Assembly: GCA_016928515.1 (NCBI GenBank)
Contig: JAFGKR010000208.1
Location: forward strand, 1-40,872
Length of the DNA stretch: 40,872 bases
Reading direction: 5' to 3'
Source: Bacteroidota bacterium
Lineage (GTDB): Bacteria; Bacteroidota; Ignavibacteria; SZUA-365
This document shows, in pieces, positions 16,585-24,277 of the stretch (position 1 is the stretch's first letter; each line of letters begins with the position of its first letter). The notes under the pieces were generated by a model. That model was not told the DNA's origin, ran no database searches, and saw only the letters and a list, made by a program, of their open reading frames with translations. The translations under genes were made by a program, and so were the position numbers.

Positions 16585-17379
16585 TTATTTGTTCACGTTC
16601 TCCGGAGATACTCCGGTGTCGGTTGTGCCGCCCATTTCCGCTTCGCGTTTCTGGCGATAGTAACGGCGGGCTGCACTTTCCTCTTCCGGCGTCAACGGCG
16701 CCGGTGCGGGGATCTTCAGAACCTGACCCGGATAAATCAGATCCGGATTCTTGATCTGCTCGCGATTCTTCTGCCAGATTTTTGGCCACTTGAATGCGTC
16801 GCCGTAGATGTCCGGCTTTTTCGCGATGTTCCACAGGCAGTCGCGGTCACGCGACCAGGTACCGACGACGTAGGTCTTCTCGGCACGGCTCAGCGTTTCG
16901 CGCAGCGTGCGGATATTCTCACCCATGCGCTGGATGCGATCATAGAACGCCGGTAGCAGGCTGATTTTGTTTCCGGAAAGATTCTTGAATTCCTCCTCGG
17001 CCTCGTCGACCTCAGCCTTGCGGGCGAGCAGGTCCATCGGGGACAGCCGAAGCAGTTCGGCGATCTTGTTCTCGTTGCGCTTCAGGCGCGCTTCGAACGC
17101 ATCGACATCCTGACGGGTGGCGCCGACGAGCGCATACAGCTCATCGATGCATTTCTCGTAATCATCCTGTTTCTGCTTGAGAACCTTGTTCTTCTCTTCG
17201 AGCTGTTTGTCCAGCGCATCCTGCTGCCGCTTCAATTCGGTGGAGCGCTTCTCGAGCTGCTGGATCTTTTGTACTGCCTGCTCCTCGGTCATTTCCTCCT
17301 GCTGGGCGAACGCGGCACTGCCCGCCATCAGGAACAATCCGAGTGCGATGGTCAGCACGGAAATGCGATTCCATTTCAT
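16585..17379 (-). CDS. Exported coiled-coil LysM protein
   Basis: 264 residues from the ATG at 17379, which has AGGAG upstream; the track extends it further without support. Residues 1-25 form a signal peptide (VLTIALGLFLMAGSAAFAQ). Residues ~30-160 are a long charged coiled coil (EEQAVQKIQQLEKRSTELKR) containing a lone Cys in YEKCIDELYAL. The C-terminal ~65 residues are a LysM-type module (DCLWNIAKKPDIYGD ... PDLIYPGQVLKIP), which binds peptidoglycan glycans. It is therefore a periplasmic cell-wall-binding protein. It follows a small coiled-coil lipoprotein by 50 bases behind a shared promoter; the two look like partners. Confidence 0.82.
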   Translation of the reverse strand: MKWNRISVLTIALGLFLMAGSAAFAQQEEMTEEQAVQKIQQLEKRSTELKRQQDALDKQLEEKNKVLKQKQDDYEKCIDELYALVGATRQDVDAFEARLKRNENKIAELLRLSPMDLLARKAEVDEAEEEFKNLSGNKISLLPAFYDRIQRMGENIRTLRETLSRAEKTYVVGTWSRDRDCLWNIAKKPDIYGDAFKWPKIWQKNREQIKNPDLIYPGQVLKIPAPAPLTPEEESAARRYYRQKREAEMGGTTDTGVSPENVNK

Positions 17380-17429
17380 AATATTTCTCCTCGCTTGTAC
17401 GATTGTTTCTAGAGACGTGACGGTGGACA

Positions 17430-17711
17430 CTAGTTGCCCTTCCAGTTGGCGAGACGCTGTTTGACCAGCTCCTTGTCCTTGGCGCACTGTTCCAGCTTGG
17501 CTTCCTGGGCTGAGATCTGACGGTCCAGGGTACCGATCTGGGACTGCTTCGTTTGGATCGCTGACTCGAGGGCCGTGATTTCACGCTCCAGCTCAGCAAT
17601 GCGTGCAAGCTGCTCGGGTGTTGCATACGAGGTGCAGCCCGAAAGGACAGCTCCGGCACCCATGATAGCCGCAGCACAAACGAGCACCACAGATTTGCGG
17701 AGTTTTTTCAT
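17430..17711 (-). CDS. Small coiled-coil (Lpp-like) lipoprotein
   Basis: 93 residues. A lipoprotein signal (KSVVLVCAAAIMGAGAVLSGC) has lipobox LSGC, so the mature protein begins with a lipidated Cys. The rest is nearly all heptad-like coiled coil (AELEREITALESAIQTKQSQ) with one further Cys in EAKLEQCAKDKEL. GGAG precedes the ATG. It resembles murein-lipoprotein-like spacers in size and form but lacks the terminal Lys used by Lpp for covalent wall attachment (it ends NWKGN). It is first in a two-gene unit with the LysM coiled-coil protein. Confidence 0.82.
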   Translation of the reverse strand: MKKLRKSVVLVCAAAIMGAGAVLSGCTSYATPEQLARIAELEREITALESAIQTKQSQIGTLDRQISAQEAKLEQCAKDKELVKQRLANWKGN

Positions 17712-17779
17712 AATAGTCTCCTTTGCGGTGATGAGTTAAAGTAACAGGTTAGACTCAGGAATTATCTGCATATATGTCA

Positions 17780-17808
17780 ATAATAACAAGAATACTACAC
17801 GTTGTCAA
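17780..17808 (-). promoter_or_regulatory. Consensus sigma70-like promoter of the lipoprotein-LysM unit
   Basis: On the minus strand TTGACA (17808-17803), 17 bases, TATTAT (17785-17780). A second TTGACA overlaps just downstream but lacks a good -10. The surrounding 100 bases are AT-rich against a GC-rich background. Expected start is about 60 bases before the lipoprotein ATG. Confidence 0.75.
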
Positions 17809-17895
17809 GAAACGAACGCTATAAGTCTCGAAAATAGCCGCCTTTCGCAAGCGGGGAATGGAAAAAACACGAGAAATCCGTAAAACACCGTACGA

Positions 17896-18909
17896 TCAGG
17901 CTGCCTGCAATTCCGGTTCATGCCGCGCATCGCCGGCATAATACTGGAGACTGTGCAGAACGTCTTCCGCCTCGGCGAGCGTTTCCGGCTTCATCAGAAT
18001 ATTGCGCATCTGCCGGCTGTTGGGAACGTACTTCAGATACGCGATGTAATGCTTGCGCATCTCCAGTACCGCACGCCGTTCTCCTTTGATTTCTACGGCC
18101 AGACGAAGATGCCGCAGAGCGGTGTCGATGCGCTCCTGAAAATCCGGCGGCACCGGCATATCGCCTGTACGCAGATATTCCTTCGCTTCGCGGAAGATCC
18201 AGGGATTCGCGATCGCACCGCGTGCGATCATCACCGCGTCGCACCCGGTCACGGAAAAGGCGCGCTTCACGTCTTCCGGCGTCATGATGCCGCCATTGAG
18301 AATGATTGGTATCGAAACCGCTGCGCGGATTTTCGGGATCCACGACCAGTCGGGATCCCCACTGTGCCCCTGCTGACGCGTACGGCAATGCACGGTGAGA
18401 GCACGAACACCGACATCCTCAAGCATCCGTGCCAGTTCCACAATACGGATTTCCGAATCGTCCCACCCGAGGCGTGTCTTGACTGTCACCGGAAGGCGTA
18501 CCTGCTCGACGATGGTTTTCGCCATGCGCACCATGGCGGGCAGATCACGAAGCAGGCCGGCACCGGCACCGCGGGTGGCGACTTTCTTCACCCAACATCC
18601 GGCATTGATATCCAGGATGTCCGGCTTCTGAGTCTCGACGATGGACGCCGCTTCCTGCATGGTGTCAAGATTTCCACCATAAATCTGTATGCCGACAGGC
18701 CGTTCTTCCTCACGGATCAGCATTTTCTGCCGCGTTTTCGTGGGCTTCCTGCTGCGGACGAGCCCGTCGGCATTGACGAATTCAGTGAACACAATATCCG
18801 CACCGAATTCCTTGCAGATCTGACGGAAGGAAAGATCGGTCACATCCTCCATTGGAGCGAGAAGCAATCCGTTCTGAACACCGAGAAGATGAAGAAGATT
18901 CGTTTGCAT
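17896..18909 (-). CDS. dusB: tRNA-dihydrouridine synthase, DusB-like
   Basis: 337 residues. FMN-dependent reduction of uridines in tRNA D-loops. The TIM-barrel opens with LLLAPMEDVTDLSFRQIC, continues with ADIVFTEFVNADGL, PVGIQIYGG, the catalytic-Cys region DINAGCWVKKVATRGAGAGLL, TVKTRLGWD, LTVHCRTRQQGHSG, PIILNGGI and GCDAVMIARGAIANPWIF (FMN phosphate loop). A C-terminal helical domain with RKHYIAYLKYVP binds tRNA. The usual Cys-Pro after the catalytic Cys is Cys-Trp here. Its ATG overlaps the stop of the glycosyltransferase gene by one base (TAATG), so it is the last gene of the wecB-GT4-dusB set. Confidence 0.92.
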   Translation of the reverse strand: MQTNLLHLLGVQNGLLLAPMEDVTDLSFRQICKEFGADIVFTEFVNADGLVRSRKPTKTRQKMLIREEERPVGIQIYGGNLDTMQEAASIVETQKPDILDINAGCWVKKVATRGAGAGLLRDLPAMVRMAKTIVEQVRLPVTVKTRLGWDDSEIRIVELARMLEDVGVRALTVHCRTRQQGHSGDPDWSWIPKIRAAVSIPIILNGGIMTPEDVKRAFSVTGCDAVMIARGAIANPWIFREAKEYLRTGDMPVPPDFQERIDTALRHLRLAVEIKGERRAVLEMRKHYIAYLKYVPNSRQMRNILMKPETLAEAEDVLHSLQYYAGDARHEPELQAA

Positions 18910-20057
18910 TAGGAATGTGTTTGGTCTATTGCACGCATATAAGAGTTAACAGTCGCTTCTGCAACACGGTTCCACGAGAACTGCTGAACACGCTGTCGGC
19001 CTTTTTCAATGAGAGTCTCTCTCAACGTACTATTTTCGACAAAACTTTTCAACGTACGCGCAAAGTGATCGGTCTGTTCCGGATCGATGTACAGCACCGC
19101 GTCGCCACCGACTTCCGGAAGGGAGGCACGATCGGAACTCACAACGGGAGTGCCGTGAGCCATGGCATCGAGCAGCGGCAGTCCGAAACCCTCGTAGAGG
19201 GACGGGAAAACCAGGCCCAGTGCATGCGTGTACAGCACGGAAAGATCGTCGCGGCTGATGTAGTCGAGCAGCACGACCCGATCCTGCAATCCCAGCTCCC
19301 GGGCCGTTTCCTCGAAGGGATATCGCGCATCACGCTTGCCGGCCACCGCGAGCTGAATTTCATCGGACAGACCGTCCTGCACGGCCCGCGCGAAAGCTTG
19401 CATCAACAGACCGAGCCCCTTGTATGGATCATGCCGACCGACGTACAGCAGGTACTTGCCAGGAATAAGCCGGTGGTCAGGAACTGCGGTCGCAGGATCA
19501 CCGTTCGGTTGCAGCGTGTTCGCGGCGAAGACGAGATCCACTGTTTCGGGACGCGCACCCAGCAGACGGAGAATGTCCGCGCGACTGCATTCGGAGATCG
19601 TGATCACCCGTGCACTTCTTCGCGCCGCGGTTCGTACCAGAAAACGGTACAGCGGCAGGATACGCACCTTCAGCGCCTTCACCAGATACTCTGGGTGCAC
19701 GAGGGGAATCAAATCGTAGATCGTGCTGACAACCGGCAACGGACAGAGAAAGGGATACATGAAATCGGGACTGTGAAACAGATCGTACTCCCCTTTCCGC
19801 AGCAGACGCGGGAGCCTCCACTGATGACGCAGCCGATAGAAATCACCATCCTGCACCTTCTGCGTCAGACGCACGATGTCGCCTTCACTCTCGACGGCAA
19901 CGATCCCCGACGGGACGTAGAGGTACAGCCTGACCCGATCGGAGCAGTGATCCACCATGGCGCGGAGGAGATGCCAGTTGAATTCTCCGATACCCGACCG
20001 ATGAGGAGTCAGCACATGAGCGTCGAAGACGACACGTATGGGACGCGTTTCAGCCAC
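18909..20057 (-). CDS. GT4 family glycosyltransferase
   Basis: 382 residues from a GTG that overlaps the wecB stop by eight bases. GT-B fold: an N-terminal domain with a glycine-rich loop (HVLTPHRSGIGEFNWHLL) and SPDFMYPFLCPLPVV, then a C-terminal nucleotide-sugar domain with YVGRHDPYKGLGLLMQAF and the E-x7-E motif in FPSLYEGFGLPLLDAMAHG, followed by PVVSSDRASLPEVGG. Retaining transferase, probably adding a sugar to a lipid-linked glycan at the inner membrane. Coupling to WecB suggests ManNAc or a derivative in the product, but donor and acceptor are not readable. Confidence 0.85.
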   Translation of the reverse strand: MAETRPIRVVFDAHVLTPHRSGIGEFNWHLLRAMVDHCSDRVRLYLYVPSGIVAVESEGDIVRLTQKVQDGDFYRLRHQWRLPRLLRKGEYDLFHSPDFMYPFLCPLPVVSTIYDLIPLVHPEYLVKALKVRILPLYRFLVRTAARRSARVITISECSRADILRLLGARPETVDLVFAANTLQPNGDPATAVPDHRLIPGKYLLYVGRHDPYKGLGLLMQAFARAVQDGLSDEIQLAVAGKRDARYPFEETARELGLQDRVVLLDYISRDDLSVLYTHALGLVFPSLYEGFGLPLLDAMAHGTPVVSSDRASLPEVGGDAVLYIDPEQTDHFARTLKSFVENSTLRETLIEKGRQRVQQFSWNRVAEATVNSYMRAIDQTHS

Positions 20058-21210
20058 GAAGCCGGTCGCTCAGTATGTCGGCGATCTGTGCACTGGCGGT
20101 TCCGTCACCGTAGGGATTCAATCCGGTCGCCATGGCGGCATATGCCTCCGCATCATCGAGCAACTGACTGACCGTCGCGACGATCCGCTCGCGGTCCGTA
20201 CCGACAAGACGCGCGACACCTGCGGCGATCCCTTCCGGACGTTCGGTGACCTCTCGCATTACCAGGACAGGTTTTCGCAGCGACGGTCCCTCTTCCTGAA
20301 TACCACCGGAATCCGTCAGCAGCAGCACGCTGTTGTCCATGAGCGAAAGCAGCTGCTCGTACCGCACCGGTTCGATCAGGTGGATTCGCGGCTTTCCCTC
20401 CAATAAGCGCTTCACGGCTTCGCGGACGTTTGGATTCGGATGCACGGGATACACGATCTCCACGTCCGGATATCGCAACGTGATATCGTGCAGCGCCTGC
20501 AGCATGGCATCGAACGGTTTGCCGAAACTCTCCCTCCGGTGGGCGGTGACCGTGATGAAACGTCCCTCTCCGTGAAGCAACCGGTCGACAACATCGGATG
20601 CAAGGCCACTTTCTTCGAGCAGAGCCACCCGCTGTGCCTTCTCCCATCGACCCAGCATGTCACGTCCCAGAAGAAGTGCATCGACGACGGTATTGCCCGT
20701 GACGAAAATACTCTCTTCGCTTCGCCCTTCGTGGCGCAGGTTTGCGGCCGCCGTTTCCGTAGGTGCGAAATGGAAGTCGGCCAGGGAAGCGGTGAGAGTG
20801 CGATTCATTTCCTCGGGGAAGGGACTGAAACGGTTGAAGGTCCGTAGCCCGGCCTCCACATGTCCCACGCGGACCTTCTGATAGAAAGCAGCCAGGGATG
20901 ACGCGAACACCGTCGTTGTATCACCCTGCACGAGCAGTACATCGGGCTGCATGTCGGCGAGTACCTGCCGCATCTTCATGAGCACTCCCGCAGTCACATG
21001 CTCCAGCGTCTGGTTGTGTACCATTATGTCGAGATCCACATCCTCCCGGATGCCGAAAAAGTCCGTCACCTGCCGCAGCAGTTCCCTGTGCTGCGAGGTG
21101 AGACAGACGGAAACACGAAAACGATCCGGCAGGGACTGCAGATGCTTGATGACGGGGGCAAGCTTGATGGCTTCGGGACGTGTCCCGAAGGAAAACAATA
21201 CATGGGTCAT
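20050..21210 (-). CDS. wecB: UDP-N-acetylglucosamine 2-epimerase (non-hydrolysing)
   Basis: 386 residues. Interconverts UDP-GlcNAc and UDP-ManNAc for surface glycans. Family motifs: FSFGTRPEAIKLAPVI at the N-terminus, LTSQHRELLRQV, VLVQGDTTTVFASSLAAF, GHVEAGLRTFNRFSPFPEE, ITVTAHRRESFG, and the UDP-binding LLTDSGGIQEEGPSL with VMREVTERPEG. All expected catalytic-region residues (Asp in VQGDTTT, Glu in HVEAG, His in TAHRRES) are present. It is the first gene of an overlapping set with a GT4 transferase and dusB. Confidence 0.93.
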   Translation of the reverse strand: MTHVLFSFGTRPEAIKLAPVIKHLQSLPDRFRVSVCLTSQHRELLRQVTDFFGIREDVDLDIMVHNQTLEHVTAGVLMKMRQVLADMQPDVLLVQGDTTTVFASSLAAFYQKVRVGHVEAGLRTFNRFSPFPEEMNRTLTASLADFHFAPTETAAANLRHEGRSEESIFVTGNTVVDALLLGRDMLGRWEKAQRVALLEESGLASDVVDRLLHGEGRFITVTAHRRESFGKPFDAMLQALHDITLRYPDVEIVYPVHPNPNVREAVKRLLEGKPRIHLIEPVRYEQLLSLMDNSVLLLTDSGGIQEEGPSLRKPVLVMREVTERPEGIAAGVARLVGTDRERIVATVSQLLDDAEAYAAMATGLNPYGDGTASAQIADILSDRLRG

Positions 21211-21241
21211 GGGATTCGATCCGGATTCATGGAGCTACAAT

Positions 21242-21393
21242 GAAAAGACTGTCCGAAAAGCCCGGAATGATCGTCACCCTGATCCATCGAAGGCGGCAAA
21301 GGTGACGTTGGCCAAACAGTCGTCATGCTTCATCCACCCGAGGCGCAGCAGCATGACCGTGACGAATCGGCGGGACTTATTGGACAGCCTCTC
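21242..21393. mobile_element. Possible MITE or insertion-sequence remnant with imperfect terminal inverted repeats
   Basis: The left end reads GACTGTCCGAAAAGCCCGG. The right end, reverse-complemented, reads GGCTGTCCAATAAGTCCCG. They match over about 18 bases with four substitutions and one gap, and face each other across ~150 bp. CTGTCC-AATAAG-type ends are familiar from insertion sequences. The interior has no complete transposase; an 84-residue minus-strand ORF (MLLRLGWMKHDDCLANV) crosses it without recognisable domains. No clear target-site duplication was found. Confidence 0.35.
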
Positions 21394-21433
21394 ACACAAG
21401 GCAAAGTAGCACTGTGCGCAGTGCGGAGCAAGG

Positions 21434-22393
21434 TCAGTGCAACTGTGCAGCATCGGACTCGCGCTCGTCACGCAGCACATCGTCGATGTCCGCCCGGAGC
21501 TGTTCGATCTCTTCGAGGTAGAATGCACGGTCGACCGGACGGCAGTTCCTGCTCTGGAATTTCCGGAAAGCGAGCCGCGTACTGAGCTGGATGTAACGCT
21601 TGCGATCCACCACCGGTGAAATCCAGCCCAGCAGCTTGCGCTTACTGGTATAGGGGAGATACTGCATGTGTGTGGCCGGGATGAGCCCCAGCTCGGCCTC
21701 CTCGGTAAGCTCGCGGATGATCAGACGGTTTTCGGCCAGCAACGCGAGCTGCATGACACCCATGATCACGATGAGACCGAGAAAAATGAAGACCATGCCC
21801 AGTCCCGCCGCCGCGGGATTGTTGATGCTGACAGAGAAATTCCAGAAGAAGTGGATGAAGATTGCCAGGACAAGACCCAGCAGGCGCAGCGGCCAGCGGG
21901 TAGAGGGTGATCCGAATTTTGTCAGTCCGAAGAAGGCACCGAGAATGCCTGTGGCCATGGCGTGCATGATCACCGTGTAAATCGTGCGCACGACGACAAG
22001 AAATACCCATTCCTCGGGTGTGGTCGCGCCGAGAAAATAGAGGAAGTTTTCCGTCATGCCGAAACCCAGACCGATCGCCATGCCGTAGACCACTCCGTCG
22101 GTGATGTTGTCGAAACGGCGGTCGCGGACTGTCCACAGGAGAAAGACACCTTTCATGATCTCCTCGCTCACCGGCGCGATGAGGATAACATCGAGCGTTT
22201 CCGAAACACCCAGGGAAAGGGACAGAAAAACACTGAACAGGATACCGAAAAAGATGGCACCGAGAGCTCCCCAGGCGAAATTGGCGAGGAGCAGGCTGAT
22301 AGGTTCGCGGTCGTAGCGATCCATCAGCCAGATGCTCCACAAATACAGCAGGACGGGAACGATCGCGAAAACCAGGGACGCAATGGCGAGCAT
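21434..22393 (-). CDS. PrsW-family intramembrane protease
   Basis: 319 residues from the ATG at 22393, which has GGAGG five bases upstream; the track uses a GTG two codons earlier. Around eight membrane helices. The family motif appears as APVSEEIMKGVFLL (the Glu-Glu pair), followed by GVVYGMAIGLGFGMTENFLYF and conserved His residues in YTVIMHAMATG and IFIHFFWN. PrsW-type proteins are membrane metalloproteases related to CAAX/Abi proteases; Bacillus PrsW cleaves an anti-sigma factor. A soluble C-terminal tail of ~90 residues with a charged helix (EEIEQLRADIDDVLRDERE) is longer than in minimal members. No sigma/anti-sigma pair is nearby, so the substrate is unknown. Confidence 0.8.
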   Translation of the reverse strand: MLAIASLVFAIVPVLLYLWSIWLMDRYDREPISLLLANFAWGALGAIFFGILFSVFLSLSLGVSETLDVILIAPVSEEIMKGVFLLWTVRDRRFDNITDGVVYGMAIGLGFGMTENFLYFLGATTPEEWVFLVVVRTIYTVIMHAMATGILGAFFGLTKFGSPSTRWPLRLLGLVLAIFIHFFWNFSVSINNPAAAGLGMVFIFLGLIVIMGVMQLALLAENRLIIRELTEEAELGLIPATHMQYLPYTSKRKLLGWISPVVDRKRYIQLSTRLAFRKFQSRNCRPVDRAFYLEEIEQLRADIDDVLRDERESDAAQLH

Positions 22394-22466
22394 CGGCACC
22401 TCCAGAACGGACCGGGTGCAACCGGTCAGAATGGGACAGTATTATCGCACGGGAATAAGATACGGA

Positions 22467-23795
22467 TCAGGCGCCATTTTTACGACCGTTCCCCTTGTCC
22501 TCGCGGGTGATGCGCACACGCGTCACCCGGCGCTCTTCCGCCTCCAGGACTTCGATGGTCATCTGATCGTGGGAAATACGGTCGCCGGTTTCAGGGATAC
22601 GCCCGAAGAGCGTTGTCACAAAGCCGCCGACCGTATCGTAGTCGTCGCTCTCGGGGATGCTCATATCGGAGAAAGAATTGAAGTCCGAGATGTTCACCAT
22701 CGCCTCGACCTCGATCCCGCCGTCGGGAAGCAGTTCGTAGGGGATATCCTCTTCGTCATATTCATCGCGGATCTCTCCGACGATTTCCTCGAGGATATCT
22801 TCCATGGTGATCAGGCCCTCCGTGCCGCCGAACTCGTCGACGACGATGGCCATGTGCAGCCGTTTCAGCTGGAATTCACGCAGCAGTTCCGAAATGGGCT
22901 TGGTCTCGGGAACGATGAATGCGGGGCGGATGATATCCTGCAGCACAATGAGATTCGGATGCTGGATCAGGCTGATGACATCCTTCGCGTAGATGATGCC
23001 TACGATGCGATCCATCGACTCCTCGAACACCGGCATGCGGGTGAAGCCTTCTTCGAGGAACATCTCGAGAATCTGGTTCGGAGGCATCCCCAGATCCACG
23101 CCGATCATGTCCGTGCGAGGGATCATCACCTCGCGCGCTGTGGTCTCGGTAAACTGGAAAATGCTCTCGATCAGCTCATGCTCGGTTCGGTCAAGCAACC
23201 CGGTTTTGGCACCGTCTTCGAGGATGTCCATCAGATTCTCTTCCGTCGTCACGGCCTCCCGGAAACGTGCCTCTCCCCGCAGCGGATGCAACATGATGTT
23301 CGCCAGAAACGTCAACACTCTGCGCGGGAGTCGCAGCAGACGTATCAGACGGCTGAGACCGGAGGCAACACGCAGGGCGAGTGCATCCGCGAACATTGCT
23401 CCAACGGAGCGTGCGACAAGGTTGACCAGGACCAGGGCGGTTGCCGTCAGTGCGAGTGCGATCAGCACGGAACCAAGAATGCGCAGAATCGGCTCGAGCC
23501 ACGGCTGCACATCCGGACGCAGCAGATGCTCGATCCAGTGCAAAACGTACGGTGTGAGCAGAAAGGCGGGAAAGATGATGAAAAAAAGTACGGCGATCTG
23601 CGTGGCGCCCTGCACGTCCTCGTCCAGATCCTTGAGGGAAAGCGCACGCTGCGCATCGGGATCATCGTGCTCGGCGAGTTGCTCGATTCTGCTGCGGGAA
23701 GCAGAGGCGATGGCGGATTCCGCGAGGGTGACGAAAACCGCCGCCAGGAGGGAGGCAAGAAAAAGGATGCTGTCAAGCACCGGTGACCCGGTCAT
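22467..23795 (-). CDS. CorC/HlyC-type CNNM-CBS membrane protein
   Basis: 442 residues. Residues ~1-190 form a CNNM/DUF21 membrane domain (ILFLASLLAAVFVTLAESAIASASRSRIEQL, then LVNLVARSVGAMFADALALRVA). A CBS pair follows (~205-335: EVMIPRTDMIGVD, TRMPVFEESMDRIVGIIYAKDVI, MAIVVDEFGGTEGLITMEDILEEIVGEI), and the C-terminal ~85 residues are the CorC_HlyC transporter-associated domain (VGGFVTTLFGRIPETGD). The family is linked to Mg2+ and Co2+ efflux, with CBS binding of Mg-ATP. The older haemolysin label has no support here. It ends 73 bases before the PrsW gene. Confidence 0.88.
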   Translation of the reverse strand: MTGSPVLDSILFLASLLAAVFVTLAESAIASASRSRIEQLAEHDDPDAQRALSLKDLDEDVQGATQIAVLFFIIFPAFLLTPYVLHWIEHLLRPDVQPWLEPILRILGSVLIALALTATALVLVNLVARSVGAMFADALALRVASGLSRLIRLLRLPRRVLTFLANIMLHPLRGEARFREAVTTEENLMDILEDGAKTGLLDRTEHELIESIFQFTETTAREVMIPRTDMIGVDLGMPPNQILEMFLEEGFTRMPVFEESMDRIVGIIYAKDVISLIQHPNLIVLQDIIRPAFIVPETKPISELLREFQLKRLHMAIVVDEFGGTEGLITMEDILEEIVGEIRDEYDEEDIPYELLPDGGIEVEAMVNISDFNSFSDMSIPESDDYDTVGGFVTTLFGRIPETGDRISHDQMTIEVLEAEERRVTRVRITREDKGNGRKNGA

Positions 23796-23882
23796 GATGG
23801 TTCGACTCCATCATGTCGTTTGATACACGCCTGACTGCTGCTACTCGGAGGTTCCATATCGATGTTGTACAGGACAATACCG

Positions 23883-23899
23883 GGCATGGTAACCATGCC
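23883..23899. repeat. 17-bp palindrome between rpsT and the CBS protein gene
   Basis: GGCATGGTAACCATGCC is a perfect inverted repeat of 8 bp around one central base. It could fold as a 7-bp hairpin with loop TAA or serve as a protein-binding site. No T-run follows, so I do not call it a terminator. Confidence 0.35.
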
Positions 23900-23950
23900 T
23901 GCGTGCGCCGTGACCCTGTGTGTCGGACCAGCGGCGCTGTGCCTACACTG

Positions 23951-24205
23951 CTATCCCAGGCTCTGAACGAATTTGGCCAGCTGGGATTTCCTGTGCGCCG
24001 CGTTGTTCAGGTGAATAATGCCCTTGCCCGCGAGACGATCAAGGATTTTCGTTACCTCACGGTACTTCTGCTCTGCGACAGTCTTGTCCTGCGTGTTGCG
24101 CAAATCCTTGATCACGGTTTTCATGCGGGATTTGTTCGCCCGGTTGTACGCGCGCTTCTTCTCCGAAGTGCGCATGCGTTTCTTTGCTGACTTATGCTGA
24201 GGCAT
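23951..24205 (-). CDS. rpsT: 30S ribosomal protein S20
   Basis: 84 residues, very basic: MPQHKSAKKRMRTSEKKRAYNRANKSRMKT, then helices ending AAHRKSQLAKFVQSLG. This is the S20 pattern of binding 16S rRNA in small-subunit assembly. AAAGGAG precedes the ATG at ideal spacing. It appears to have its own promoter just after the stop of the giant secreted protein gene. Confidence 0.96.
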   Translation of the reverse strand: MPQHKSAKKRMRTSEKKRAYNRANKSRMKTVIKDLRNTQDKTVAEQKYREVTKILDRLAGKGIIHLNNAAHRKSQLAKFVQSLG

Positions 24206-24234
24206 GTTGCTCCTTTCAATAAAATACGAACTTA

Positions 24235-24263
24235 AATATACGCAGGGTTGGAAATGAATGCAA
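24235..24263 (-). promoter_or_regulatory. Likely rpsT promoter
   Basis: Minus strand TTGCAT (24263-24258), 17 bases, TATTTA (24240-24235), about 30 bases before the rpsT ATG. The -35 hexamer is the same as that of the tRNA-Cys promoter. The -10 is a weaker match. Confidence 0.4.
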
Positions 24264-24277
24264 GAAATCGCTGAATA

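Noticed and set aside
21409-21424. GCACTGTGCGCAGTGC hairpin after the PrsW gene as a terminator
   Set aside because: 6-bp stem with a 4-base loop and no T-run in the direction of transcription.
22332-23786. 484-residue plus-strand ORF
   Set aside because: Antisense to the CBS-domain protein; composition rich in His/Asp/Arg typical of a shadow frame.
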